From an uncultured Gimesia sp. (GTDB taxonomy: Bacteria; Planctomycetota; Planctomycetia; Planctomycetales; Planctomycetaceae), in contig NZ_CALEMX010000284.1 in the NCBI RefSeq assembly GCF_937910335.1, positions 1 to 32,379 of the forward strand: a DNA stretch of 32,379 nt. Reading direction: 5' to 3'. Position numbers and translations under genes: made by a program. This document shows positions 1-7,805 of this stretch, one piece after another (the first letter of the stretch is position 1; every line of letters begins with the position of its first letter). Below the pieces are notes generated by a model. The model did not search any database and was not told the origin of the DNA. It worked only from the letters and a program-made list of their open reading frames with translations.

Positions 1-84
1 AGTTCCCGGATCGAATAATACCCCGTTCGTTGCCACTCCAAATGCGGAATGCCGGTTCATACTAATTCTTCCACTTCTATGTAG

Positions 85-1239
85 TTAGTGGCCCTCGTCT
101 CCTGTTTTACGATTTGTCCTTTGCCCGTCTTTTTCTATGTAAATCGAAATTCCTTTTGGAAATTCCAGTTGCGTGAAGGTCGTTTCAGCGAGATTCTGGG
201 GATCGAGTTCGATCCTTGTAACATGTTCCTGTCTTCGCCACGATAATTTCTGCTTTCCCTCCCGTTTCACAATAAACGAATTGTAACGATCGGTGTGGAA
301 CTTCATGGGAAACCAGACTCCGGGATGGACTTTCCGCCATTGATCAACGGTAGATTCAGCAATAGGAATCTCTTTTGACCACCTGTAAGTATAACTAAAA
401 TTACGGACAGGCAGCAGATTCCGGTCCAGTGCCAGCCAGAGTTCCCATCCGTTATGGCGGGTTCCGTTGGAGAGAATGGTATCCACCAGAATTCTTTTGC
501 ATTTCAATCCCTGGAATTCACTATCTTCAAGAAGCTGAACTTTAATTGTCGAGCCGGGAGACACATAGGATGGGTTCGGATGTGCCAGTACAGCCTGCAT
601 ACCTTTCAGATATGTTGAGAGAGGAACCTTGGGGCATCCGCTACTGAGCAGGTACATGTGCGGCCGGGCGAAGCTTGTCAGGCTAGGATACTCATCTGAA
701 ATCTGACCTCGATTCTGGATTCGTTTTTGTTCCGTTTTCTCTTGTGCGTTCGAAATATGCTTCGATAGACTACGATGCGTAGATCCGTCAAATACCTGAA
801 GCGATTCAGATTCACTATATCTGCTGCTGGGAAGATTCTGCGTTTTTTTCGGTAACCCGCCGAAATACCCAACTCTTGATCGTCCCTTGGATTTCTCTTC
901 CAGTCGAAAATTTGCTCCCTGCAGAGTGAGAGAGTAATTTCGCTGCATTCGAATCTGCAAGTTCGGATCAGGAGCCTTAGGAAACTTCTCATAAACACTT
1001 GTAATATTGAGTTTCTGTTTTGTGTAGAGGGCCTCATTTCGCTCAACTTCGCGAATTAAATCCTGCAGTGTCTCGATCTGCTTTTTCCGGGGAGTAGAGT
1101 TCTCAGGCTTACTCTGTTTTCCCGGCTGATCGTTTTCAGCTCTACACTCAGAGACTGGATACAAGGTGACTGCTATCAGAATAATCACTGTATTGGAAAT
1201 GCATAAGCCTCTTCTGGCCAGAGATTTCTGCAACAGCAT
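85..1239 (-). CDS. Secreted protein of unknown function, possibly LolA-like
   Basis: This gene encodes about 384 residues with an N-terminal signal peptide: Arg-rich start, hydrophobic stretch around residues 14-28, and small residues before the mature part. The mature part begins with a Lys/Pro-rich low-complexity segment. It continues with alternating beta-type segments and a late stretch that names a measured quantity in a beta-rich way (WELWLALDRNLLPVRNFSY), which resembles planctomycete proteins with a LolA/LolB-like fold. That resemblance is inference. Two ATGs are possible. The one at 1239 has GGAG seven bases upstream, whereas the one at 1245 lies almost on the same GGAG, so I chose 1239. 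It lies 56 bases downstream of the esterase gene on the same strand and may be the last gene of that operon. No catalytic motif is visible. Confidence 0.75.
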   Translation of the reverse strand: MLLQKSLARRGLCISNTVIILIAVTLYPVSECRAENDQPGKQSKPENSTPRKKQIETLQDLIREVERNEALYTKQKLNITSVYEKFPKAPDPNLQIRMQRNYSLTLQGANFRLEEKSKGRSRVGYFGGLPKKTQNLPSSRYSESESLQVFDGSTHRSLSKHISNAQEKTEQKRIQNRGQISDEYPSLTSFARPHMYLLSSGCPKVPLSTYLKGMQAVLAHPNPSYVSPGSTIKVQLLEDSEFQGLKCKRILVDTILSNGTRHNGWELWLALDRNLLPVRNFSYTYRWSKEIPIAESTVDQWRKVHPGVWFPMKFHTDRYNSFIVKREGKQKLSWRRQEHVTRIELDPQNLAETTFTQLEFPKGISIYIEKDGQRTNRKTGDEGH

Positions 1240-1295
1240 GATCATTCTCCAGGATAAAAGTAAGGAAGTTTATCTGGCAATATACTACAGCATAG

Positions 1296-3350
1296 TCACT
1301 TTTTCGCGTCATTCACAGGAATGAATTTCAGTTTTGCCAGCCATTCAAGTGACTGTGTCTGCCACGCATCCCACATGGGTCCCTTGTAACCATTCAGACC
1401 ATGCCCCCCCGATGGCAATTCAAGATACTTCGCAGGGACTTTTTTCGCTTGCAACGTTTGAAAGAAAACCTGGCTATTGACAGGCGGCACTGGTTTATCG
1501 TCGAGGGCATGCGCCAGAAACACAGGCGGCGTTTGCGCTGTAACCTGCTTTTCATTCGAGAATAAATCAATCAGTTTTTGCGATGGGTCTGGCCCTAGTA
1601 GATTCTTCCGAGAACCTTTGTGTGTATGTTTCCCCATTGTCACCACTGGATAAACCAAAATTCCAAAATCAGGACGACTGCTCTGGCGATCGATCAGATT
1701 GTCCGCCTCGGGATTGCCCGCGTCATAATGCGTCACCGCCGTTGCCGCCAGATGACCGCCCGCAGAAAAACCCATGATTCCAACACGTTTTGGGTTGATC
1801 TTCCAGCGTTTGGCATTGGCCCGGACCATGCGGATCGCCTGTTGCGCGTCCAGCAGAGGCACAAAGGACCGACCGGCTGGCAGGCGATATTCCAGCACGA
1901 CTCCTGTAATTCCATGAAGATTCAGCCATTGGGCAATTCCATGACCTTCGGCGCCGGTGACTAATCGACCGTACCCACCACCAGGGCAGATGATGACCGC
2001 CGCGCCGTTGCCGTTTGCTGCACGATGCACGGTGATCTTCGCATCTGACTTCTCGAATTGGTCCTCACCAATGGGTGCTTTGCCAGTCCAAAGTGGCACG
2101 GCTTGCGGTTTGAGTTCATTGCGGGATGTGGATGAAGAAGTCGTTGGCGGTATGAGCAGGGTCGAGAGCACCTGTGCGTAAACGCGATGTCCAAAATCAT
2201 TCGGGTGATTCACACCATTGCCGGTCAAATCCCAATCCTGTTTTCGCTTCAGGAATTCTGTCCAGATCGAAGTCATATCAGCCAGTGCGACACCCGTTTC
2301 ACATAGTTCTGACAGCGCATCGCGGTACTGAGGAAATAAATCATGGTTGAGACGAATCCAGTTTCGATTGCCGAGCATCGTAGCCACAAGTATGAATTCG
2401 GTTTTGGGTAATTTTTCACGTATCTTTTCCATAACCGCTTTTGTGTTCGCCTGATACTCTTTCGCAGAACGCCCGGCGGCATCGTTCATGCCAAACGCGA
2501 TAATAACCAGATCGGGTTCGGGCTGAACCACCTTATCAATGGCCCCCAGTACCCAGCGCGTATCTTTGCCACTGACTGAGGGGTTTGTAACTTTAACTTT
2601 GGTTTGGTAACGCTCTCCCAGATGTTGTTCTAACAGACCGGCAAACATCGGTTGATACGGCGCCCCGCCAGCCCAACCTGATGCATTACAACCAGCAGAA
2701 ATACTGTCGCCAATCAGCACAATGGAAACCGGTTCGCGCTTGCGTAACTTTTGGATCGTGCGAGGCAACGCTTTCTCATTAAATGTCGGCACAATCCCGT
2801 TCCAGTCGATCGGTGCATGCTTGTAAGTGATGCAGGTCTGCATGTCGTGATATTCAAGTTTTGCTCCGAAAAAGATCTCACCGTGTCCATCACGATGCGT
2901 CAATTTGTGGCGCTGCGAACCGGCAGGGCGACGCAGTTGGGTCCACATGCGCGAAGTGATTCTTGACTTCTTCGGAAGTATGATTTCACGAGATCCAGGC
3001 TTCCAGAGATAGTCCCGGCCCTCTTCATAAGTGATATCACCCGCCGAATTGCGTACACTCAGGACTTTCTCCACAGGAAACAGCACGGACGCTTTCGTAT
3101 TCCCTGTTTTCAGATCGCGGATAAACAGCATCGATTCACCTTCAATGGTGTCACCACGCCAAAACGGTCTTAAGAGTTCAGGTGCGTACTTCCACTTTGA
3201 TGGTGTTGGATCGGCGGCCAGCGACGTTGCCGCTCCCAGCAAAAATAGAATGCAGACATTCATGATACCAATCAGGAACCGCTCTTTTTTTACAACACCA
3301 GTTGCGTAATGAGACAGGCGCCGATGACAATTCAATAAATACTGTTTCAC
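1296..3350 (-). CDS. Secreted two-domain esterase: SGNH/GDSL hydrolase fused to alpha/beta hydrolase
   Basis: This 684-residue exported protein has two hydrolase domains. The signal-like segment is residues 25-46, ending SLAA before Asp47. Residues 50-190 are a beta-rich region without a clear family. Residues 205-400 form an SGNH domain: block I GDS with nucleophile Ser216, block III GMND with Asn289, and a block V-like NHPND with His382. Residues 415-675 form a BD-FAE/acetylxylan-esterase-like alpha/beta hydrolase: oxyanion motif PGGGYG (456-461), nucleophile elbow GFSAG with Ser529, acid Asp617 or Asp618, and His650 in SGGHG. Both triads look complete. Such domains normally remove acetyl or other ester groups from plant or algal polysaccharides, so the fusion could strip two kinds of ester; the substrate is inference. 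The start is GTG, with GGAG six bases upstream. Confidence 0.9.
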   Translation of the reverse strand: MKQYLLNCHRRLSHYATGVVKKERFLIGIMNVCILFLLGAATSLAADPTPSKWKYAPELLRPFWRGDTIEGESMLFIRDLKTGNTKASVLFPVEKVLSVRNSAGDITYEEGRDYLWKPGSREIILPKKSRITSRMWTQLRRPAGSQRHKLTHRDGHGEIFFGAKLEYHDMQTCITYKHAPIDWNGIVPTFNEKALPRTIQKLRKREPVSIVLIGDSISAGCNASGWAGGAPYQPMFAGLLEQHLGERYQTKVKVTNPSVSGKDTRWVLGAIDKVVQPEPDLVIIAFGMNDAAGRSAKEYQANTKAVMEKIREKLPKTEFILVATMLGNRNWIRLNHDLFPQYRDALSELCETGVALADMTSIWTEFLKRKQDWDLTGNGVNHPNDFGHRVYAQVLSTLLIPPTTSSSTSRNELKPQAVPLWTGKAPIGEDQFEKSDAKITVHRAANGNGAAVIICPGGGYGRLVTGAEGHGIAQWLNLHGITGVVLEYRLPAGRSFVPLLDAQQAIRMVRANAKRWKINPKRVGIMGFSAGGHLAATAVTHYDAGNPEADNLIDRQSSRPDFGILVYPVVTMGKHTHKGSRKNLLGPDPSQKLIDLFSNEKQVTAQTPPVFLAHALDDKPVPPVNSQVFFQTLQAKKVPAKYLELPSGGHGLNGYKGPMWDAWQTQSLEWLAKLKFIPVNDAKK

Positions 3351-3417
3351 AAGAATCTCCGTGGATGAGTTTAGATATCTGTTATTTATAATGTATGTTC
3401 AACACTTTGGGTCGAAC

Positions 3418-4272
3418 TCAATCGAGTGCCAGCTTAACACGCCGCGATGTACGTTCCCTAACGGGTAAACCAACCTGGATTACAACCGAGCCCTCGTTCG
3501 TTTTGGCATTCGCATAATCAGGCACATCCCTGGGGTAGATCGCTTCGACAGATTTCACGGAAGCGGCCTTCCCGTTCACTTGAAGATTACCAAACGTGAC
3601 TGTGACCTTGGGGATCTCTGTTACAGGTATACGTTGACCATAGATTTCGACAAAACTGGCGACTTTAGGTGACAGCATAAGGTTCTTCCCCTTGAATCGC
3701 AAAGCTCCGATGAAAATGTTCTCATCTTTCTCATGCACATAAACAAACGCGCCAACCCAGGTATAAGGTTTGTTTTCGATCATTTCCTGGTCCATGCGAA
3801 CGATCTTGTACGTGTAAATTCCCTTAGACCATTTATACGGACGGCGGATACTCACAAAATCACCCTCATGCCCCGAACTTTGCAAGAAGCCACCGAGTGA
3901 AGGACGTATGGCATCCAGGCTACGCTCGCCCCACATCGACATCAGAAAGCCAGGGCCAATTTTACGAAGTTGATTATTCTGCTTAGTATTACCGTCGGCC
4001 TGAGTCTGAATCCCACCATAAAAGGGTGTCTTACTGAGATGACCCAGTCCAATAGGCGAGATGTAGAGATTTTGCGTAGAGGGAACGTCATCACTAATCG
4101 AGACATCTACGCTGTAACTCTCGAACAAAGTGTCCTCGCCAATGTCCCACCACAGATCAACCAGATGCCAGGGCATCCGGACATACTGCTTCTCCTCTGC
4201 AGCGACGGGTGATACGAGAAAGCAGAGCCCCACGATCAAAAGACCGAATCGAATTAGTTTGTACCGAGACAT
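3418..4272 (-). CDS. Secreted DUF3472-like protein
   Basis: This 284-residue protein has a clear signal peptide (residues 1-25, ending SPVAA before EEK). The mature part is rich in aromatic residues and contains YGGIQTQ followed by a segment with SMWG, both reminiscent of the DUF3472 family of secreted proteins thought to bind carbohydrate. The family call rests on these motifs only. The C-terminal 60 residues look like a separate beta-sandwich tail. The ATG at 4272 has an AAGG-type ribosome site about seven bases upstream. The stop is 67 bases before the GTG of the esterase gene on the same strand, so the three genes from 4272 down to 85 may be co-transcribed. Together they suggest an exported polysaccharide-modifying function, which is inference. 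Confidence 0.75.
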   Translation of the reverse strand: MSRYKLIRFGLLIVGLCFLVSPVAAEEKQYVRMPWHLVDLWWDIGEDTLFESYSVDVSISDDVPSTQNLYISPIGLGHLSKTPFYGGIQTQADGNTKQNNQLRKIGPGFLMSMWGERSLDAIRPSLGGFLQSSGHEGDFVSIRRPYKWSKGIYTYKIVRMDQEMIENKPYTWVGAFVYVHEKDENIFIGALRFKGKNLMLSPKVASFVEIYGQRIPVTEIPKVTVTFGNLQVNGKAASVKSVEAIYPRDVPDYANAKTNEGSVVIQVGLPVRERTSRRVKLALD

Positions 4273-4527
4273 TTAAGCTACCTTTACCGCCTGTTACAGT
4301 TGTTTTTACTAATGATTCATTCACACTTCCTTCTCATTACACCTTATTGATTCTAATTATCAATATGCAACCTGTTTATGGCATAGAACGATAAAATGAA
4401 ACGGAAAATAATGGATCGGGACTCAAAAAAATTCGTGAGTTTCCTGTCTTTCGTGGTCGTAAAAAAATAAGATGCTTTAGTCTGATACAATATTTCGAAT
4501 TACAAATTTGTTCACGGAGGACCACCC
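4273..4527. other. Divergent intergenic region
   Basis: This 255-base gap separates the DUF3472-like gene (leftward) from the ATT-start membrane protein gene (rightward), so it should hold both promoters. It is A/T-rich. I see one copy of the dispersed TTCGTG repeat here (4432-4455) and a strong GGAGG at 4516-4520. No open frame longer than a few dozen codons makes sense as a protein. Confidence 0.6.
4432..4455 (+). repeat. Dispersed TTCGTG repeat, copy 1 (9-base period)
   Basis: Three units start at 4432, 4441 and 4450 (TTCGTG, TTCCTG, TTCGTG), each followed by three variable bases, and the array runs into GGTCGT plus an A tract. The same 9-base-period pattern recurs at 5104 and 30083, always between genes. 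It lies 70 bases upstream of the ATT start. Confidence 0.7.
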
Positions 4528-4530
4528 ATT
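4516..4530 (+). promoter_or_regulatory. Shine-Dalgarno site deciding an ATT start
   Basis: GGAGG (4516-4520) is followed by seven bases and then ATT (4528-4530). No standard start codon lies in frame between the upstream stop and 4696, so this site is the reason for calling the start at ATT. AUU starts are known in bacteria, for example infC, where they limit translation. Confidence 0.65.
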
Positions 4531-5037
4531 CCGCTACCACCCTTTCACTTCTGTCCGGGATTACTCGCGAAAGCCTTTAGTCCCCGTCAATTCTGGCTCT
4601 CATCGTTTATCGTCGCGAATATTCTTATCGATCTTGAAGTCCTGTATTATCTCAGCAGGAATGATCCTCCCATTCATCGCTACCTGCATACATACGTGGG
4701 TGGCACCGCGATGGGTTTAGCCGCTGGTTTGCTGATGTTCGGCGTCATTCTAATATTGTGTCGTGTTTTACCTGCCCATTCGCGCTGGGTCGAACGAGTC
4801 ACACAGACACCCAAACGCCGCTTGCTAGCGCAGTCAATGGTCGCTGGCCTGATTGGTGGCATGACACATATTCTGCTTGACAGCTTCATGCATGCCGAGA
4901 TGAATCCGTTCTGGCCCTTCGTGGAAGGGAATACGTTAACCGGAATGATCAGCATGGGCGCACTACATATAGGTTTGGCAGCGATTGGCTTTTTCGGCCT
5001 GATCTTCTGGCTGCTGCTTCGAGAATCAAGCAAATAA
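4528..5037 (+). CDS. YdjM/DUF457-type integral membrane protein, ATT start
   Basis: Read from ATT at 4528 this is a 169-residue membrane protein with four hydrophobic segments. Its conserved polar residues match the membrane-bound, metal-dependent-hydrolase-like DUF457/YdjM family: an N-terminal PFHFCPG, NILIDLE on the first helix, an HRYLHTY pair of histidines, and THILLDSFMH near residue 110. The frame between a stop at 4483 and position 4696 contains no ATG, GTG or TTG, yet all the family-typical N-terminal residues are encoded there. The ATT has GGAGG at 4516-4520 with a seven-base spacer and starts the protein exactly where relatives begin (PLPPFHF). A GTG at 4696 would delete the first 56 residues, including two conserved motifs. 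The biochemical role of this family is poorly defined; it may be a membrane hydrolase. The gene stands alone and is flanked by two TTCGTG repeats. Confidence 0.75.
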   Translation: MPLPPFHFCPGLLAKAFSPRQFWLSSFIVANILIDLEVLYYLSRNDPPIHRYLHTYVGGTAMGLAAGLLMFGVILILCRVLPAHSRWVERVTQTPKRRLLAQSMVAGLIGGMTHILLDSFMHAEMNPFWPFVEGNTLTGMISMGALHIGLAAIGFFGLIFWLLLRESSK

Positions 5038-5103
5038 AACTTCATCAGCTTTATTCTTGTACGACAGCAAACACTCCGCCACCATCGCTCCCGCAATCAT
5101 GTT

Positions 5104-5118
5104 TTCGTGAGTTTCGTG
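5104..5118 (+). repeat. Dispersed TTCGTG repeat, copy 2
   Basis: Two TTCGTG units start at 5104 and 5113, nine bases apart, and are followed by an A-rich stretch as in copy 1. It lies in the 146-base gap after the ATT-start gene, in the same orientation as copy 1, so that gene is bracketed by direct copies. Confidence 0.65.
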
Positions 5119-5183
5119 TTAGAAAAAATCCTATCGTTGAGATAGTAGTCTACCAAGCGAGTTTAACTCTTTAATAACTTGAT

Positions 5184-5903
5184 TCAAGATGTAAAACGGG
5201 TGCTTACTGAATCAACAACGACATATCCATCTGGCAAAGAGGCTTGCCAGACCCGGTAGTCACGACCTGCACGAAGTTCATCAAGCTTGCCTTCCGGTTC
5301 GCCCTTGGGCCGAACATTAAGTGGAAACAAAACAAGAAAGAGATTCACATTCACGTTTGCGAGTACATCTGGAAGTGGTAATTCACCATACATATCTGCG
5401 CGATCGGGTCGTGTACCGAGACTCGTCCATTGCCTTACATCGGGAGTAAGGTGAAGCGTTTGCTCACTCCAGTCCTCTTTAACTTCGATTGGCTGACCTG
5501 TAAGTACCCACCCCGAGCAAATCCCGTTTTGCTGGCTCTGAACAAGTAGCACTAATTGTGCGCCCTGCAGAAGAAGTTCGCCGCGCAGTCGAATTTGGAA
5601 TTCGGCGTTTGTGAAATTGGTGGAATGGTTCTCATGAATAAATCGATTGAAACCACCACTTTCCTTGAGGGCCTCATTAAGTGGACCGCGGGTAACGATG
5701 CCACATAATAGCGACAGATAACCGGCTCCATGAGGCGGCGCATGGTTGTAGTCAATCCACCACGGTCCATACGAAGCGATAGTCTGATCTTTGTACTCTA
5801 ACGGCATCGGGCCAGAGAAATTGTCCTGGAAACCATACCAGCCTCCCGGACCGTCTCTAAACTCTTCGACGTAACTCGTTTTTTTCCGAAGCCTGACTGA
5901 TCG
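5184..5903 (-). pseudogene. 5'-damaged gene for a protein of unknown family
   Basis: The frame is open from 5903 to the stop at 5184. The first ATG is at 5807 and would give only 207 residues. However, the 30 codons upstream of that ATG read as convincing protein (EEFRDGPGGWYGFQDNFSGP) and join smoothly to the rest (GPWWIDYNHAPPHGAGYL). No ATG, GTG or TTG lies between the upstream TGA (5904-5906) and 5807. A run of seven A on the minus strand (5879-5885) sits at the break: losing one A would join this frame to one that begins at a GTG at 5914-5916. I therefore read it as a frameshifted or truncated gene rather than an intact one starting at 5807. The protein has no signal peptide or membrane segment; the Gly/Trp-rich N-terminus and beta-rich remainder hint at a ligand-binding sandwich fold, which is inference. 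It lies downstream of the haemoglobin gene on the same strand. Confidence 0.55.
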
Positions 5904-5993
5904 TCAGGATGCTCACTTACATTATGAGAATTTGGATTCATTCCAAGAGATATCCTGATTTACAAAAGTTCCGATTTCAGTAACTGGTTCAGT

Positions 5994-6365
5994 TCAAACG
6001 TCAACAATCTCTTCTTTGAGACTCAAAACAAAACCCACGATATCATCACATTCCTGTTGTGGAACCTGTAAGGATTTCATCGTTTCACCTGCATGCCCGA
6101 GAAAAATCGACCAGTCGCTTTCACTGATCTTCATGCCTGCGTGCGTCGTAATCATATTTCGGCCAGTATAATACACGGGACCGCCGGCGTTTGAGCAGAG
6201 GAAGTCAATCAGCAGTTGCTTCTCTCGTTCTACACCATCCGCGCCTCGGTTTTCCCAGAAACGACCCAGTTGATTGTCACCCTGTAGTCGTGGCAGTAAG
6301 TCGTTCGCAAAGACGGTGATCCCATCGTAACCACCAAGTCGTTCGTAAAGTGAGGGTTGATTCAT
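5994..6365 (-). CDS. Truncated haemoglobin, group I
   Basis: This 123-residue protein is the usual length for a group I (HbN-type) truncated haemoglobin. The family start SLYERLGG is followed by the typical helix B/E segment, and by YYTGRNM plus the proximal haem ligand His75 in TTHAGM. Tyr66-Tyr67-Thr-Gly lies just before the F helix, as is common in the group. Such proteins bind O2 and NO in the cytoplasm and are linked to NO detoxification; that role is known for the family and not shown here. The ATG has GGAG five bases upstream. The gene sits 90 bases upstream of the damaged gene, with nothing pointing to a functional link. Confidence 0.93.
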   Translation of the reverse strand: MNQPSLYERLGGYDGITVFANDLLPRLQGDNQLGRFWENRGADGVEREKQLLIDFLCSNAGGPVYYTGRNMITTHAGMKISESDWSIFLGHAGETMKSLQVPQQECDDIVGFVLSLKEEIVDV

Positions 6366-6654
6366 GTTTTCTCCATGCTGTCAGACTTTATGTGTTGCAG
6401 AAATAAAAATCCTACCAAACTGAACTGATCTGTCAACAGTCTGTTTCGTCTCAGCGCGACGCATTAAAAATCGGATCCCTCTGCATGCCAAATCGTATAT
6501 CCGAAATTCAGATCGTATGGATTCAGCACCCGATGGACGCGAGAGTCAAGCGTCGATAAAATGGTCAACTGCCCAAACGCGCATCGACTCCAGCCTTCAT
6601 TCCAGTTCTACAGAACCGGGTAAGACTGCTGATACTTCAAAAGGATAGTGAATC

Positions 6655-7770
6655 ATGAAAAAAGTTCATATGTTGATATTGATCTGGTTACTCACTCCCA
6701 CGCTGGTGATGGCACAAGCTGCTCCTGAAAAACCAGAGTATTTCAACCAGAGTGTCGCAGACTCCAATCCACTCCGCACCGAACAGGCACGTGAGTTGGA
6801 TGAATACATCAAAACGATAGCGGCTGACAGATCGCGATTCCAAAAACTCTTCAAGCCGGACTATTCCTCACCACAGGCCTTTGAAAAATCAGCCTTACCT
6901 CTCCGAAAGGCATTCAGCGACAGCATCGGTTACCCACCGCCGGGCAAGCGACCAGTAAAACAAGCAACGTTTCAGCAAATTGGTGAAGACGCGATCGGCG
7001 TCTATTACCGCGCAATGATCCCGATTCTGCCGGGAGTCCATAGCGAAGGTATCTACATTGTCCCGAAATCAGCACAGGGCAAGACACCACTCATCATATC
7101 GATGCACGGCGGCGGTGGTTCACCCGAAGTGGCATTGTTTAACGGCGGGTCCAACTACAACGATATGGTTCGCGGTGCTGTCAAACGAGGCTACCTTGTT
7201 TACGCGCCGCAGCATCTCTTCCGGGTGGATGGCTACCCTAAAGATATTCGTCATCAGATCGATAGTCGAATGCGACTCATCGGAACCAGCATCACCGCGG
7301 TCGAAATCGCAAAGATTACGTTTGCTTTAGATGAACTCATCAAACGACCAGAAGTCGACAGCGACCGCATCGGCATGGTAGGCCTCTCGTATGGCGGTTA
7401 TTATGCACAGATGACACCCGCCATTGATACACGCATTAAGGTCTCTGTAGCGAGCTGTTACTTCGGCGTGCAGGAAGGTCGATACGCCGAGAGCGAATTG
7501 TCCGTTCCCTCCGACTTTCGATTTATGAATCGGCTCACTCTCTTTAACGATGCAGATCTCGTCGCACTCATCTGCCCGCGAGCCCTACAGATTCAGGCCG
7601 GATCAAAAGACAGAGCTTCACACCGGGAAACAGGAAAAAATATCGCGCCCCGAGCCGCTGCTTTTTATAAAAAACTCAACCTCAGCAATCGCTTTCAATA
7701 TGTCATCTTCGAAGGCGGCCACGAATTCGACGACGCCTCAGCCTGGACCTTCGTAAAAAAACACCTGTGA
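6655..7770 (+). CDS. Secreted alpha/beta hydrolase (dienelactone hydrolase/acetylxylan esterase type)
   Basis: This 371-residue protein has a signal peptide (residues 1-20, ending LVMA before QAAPEK). The catalytic fold follows after an alpha-helical N-terminal 110 residues: oxyanion motif HGGGG at 151-155, nucleophile elbow GLSYGG with Ser245, acid Asp319 in GSKDR, and His356 in EGGHEF. All three triad members are present. The pattern fits the prolyl-oligopeptidase/dienelactone-hydrolase superfamily, a group that includes exported acetylxylan and glucuronoyl-type esterases. The substrate cannot be read from sequence. AAGGA lies nine bases before the ATG. It stands alone and converges on the WD40 gene with only 35 bases between stop codons. 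Confidence 0.88.
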   Translation: MKKVHMLILIWLLTPTLVMAQAAPEKPEYFNQSVADSNPLRTEQARELDEYIKTIAADRSRFQKLFKPDYSSPQAFEKSALPLRKAFSDSIGYPPPGKRPVKQATFQQIGEDAIGVYYRAMIPILPGVHSEGIYIVPKSAQGKTPLIISMHGGGGSPEVALFNGGSNYNDMVRGAVKRGYLVYAPQHLFRVDGYPKDIRHQIDSRMRLIGTSITAVEIAKITFALDELIKRPEVDSDRIGMVGLSYGGYYAQMTPAIDTRIKVSVASCYFGVQEGRYAESELSVPSDFRFMNRLTLFNDADLVALICPRALQIQAGSKDRASHRETGKNIAPRAAAFYKKLNLSNRFQYVIFEGGHEFDDASAWTFVKKHL

Positions 7771-7805
7771 AAGATTCCGTTTCGTTTTAGAAACAAAGAA
7801 AGGGT

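Noticed and set aside
4696-5037. GTG at 4696 as start of the membrane protein
   Set aside because: It would remove conserved family motifs that are encoded upstream and has no good ribosome site.
6517-6648. 43-codon plus-strand open frame directly before the secreted hydrolase
   Set aside because: It lacks a convincing ribosome site and its Ser/Thr-rich product matches nothing I recognise; probably chance.
7779-7794. GTTTC/GAAAC hairpin between the hydrolase and WD40 genes
   Set aside because: The five-base stem is weak and no T run follows on either strand, so I do not call a terminator.
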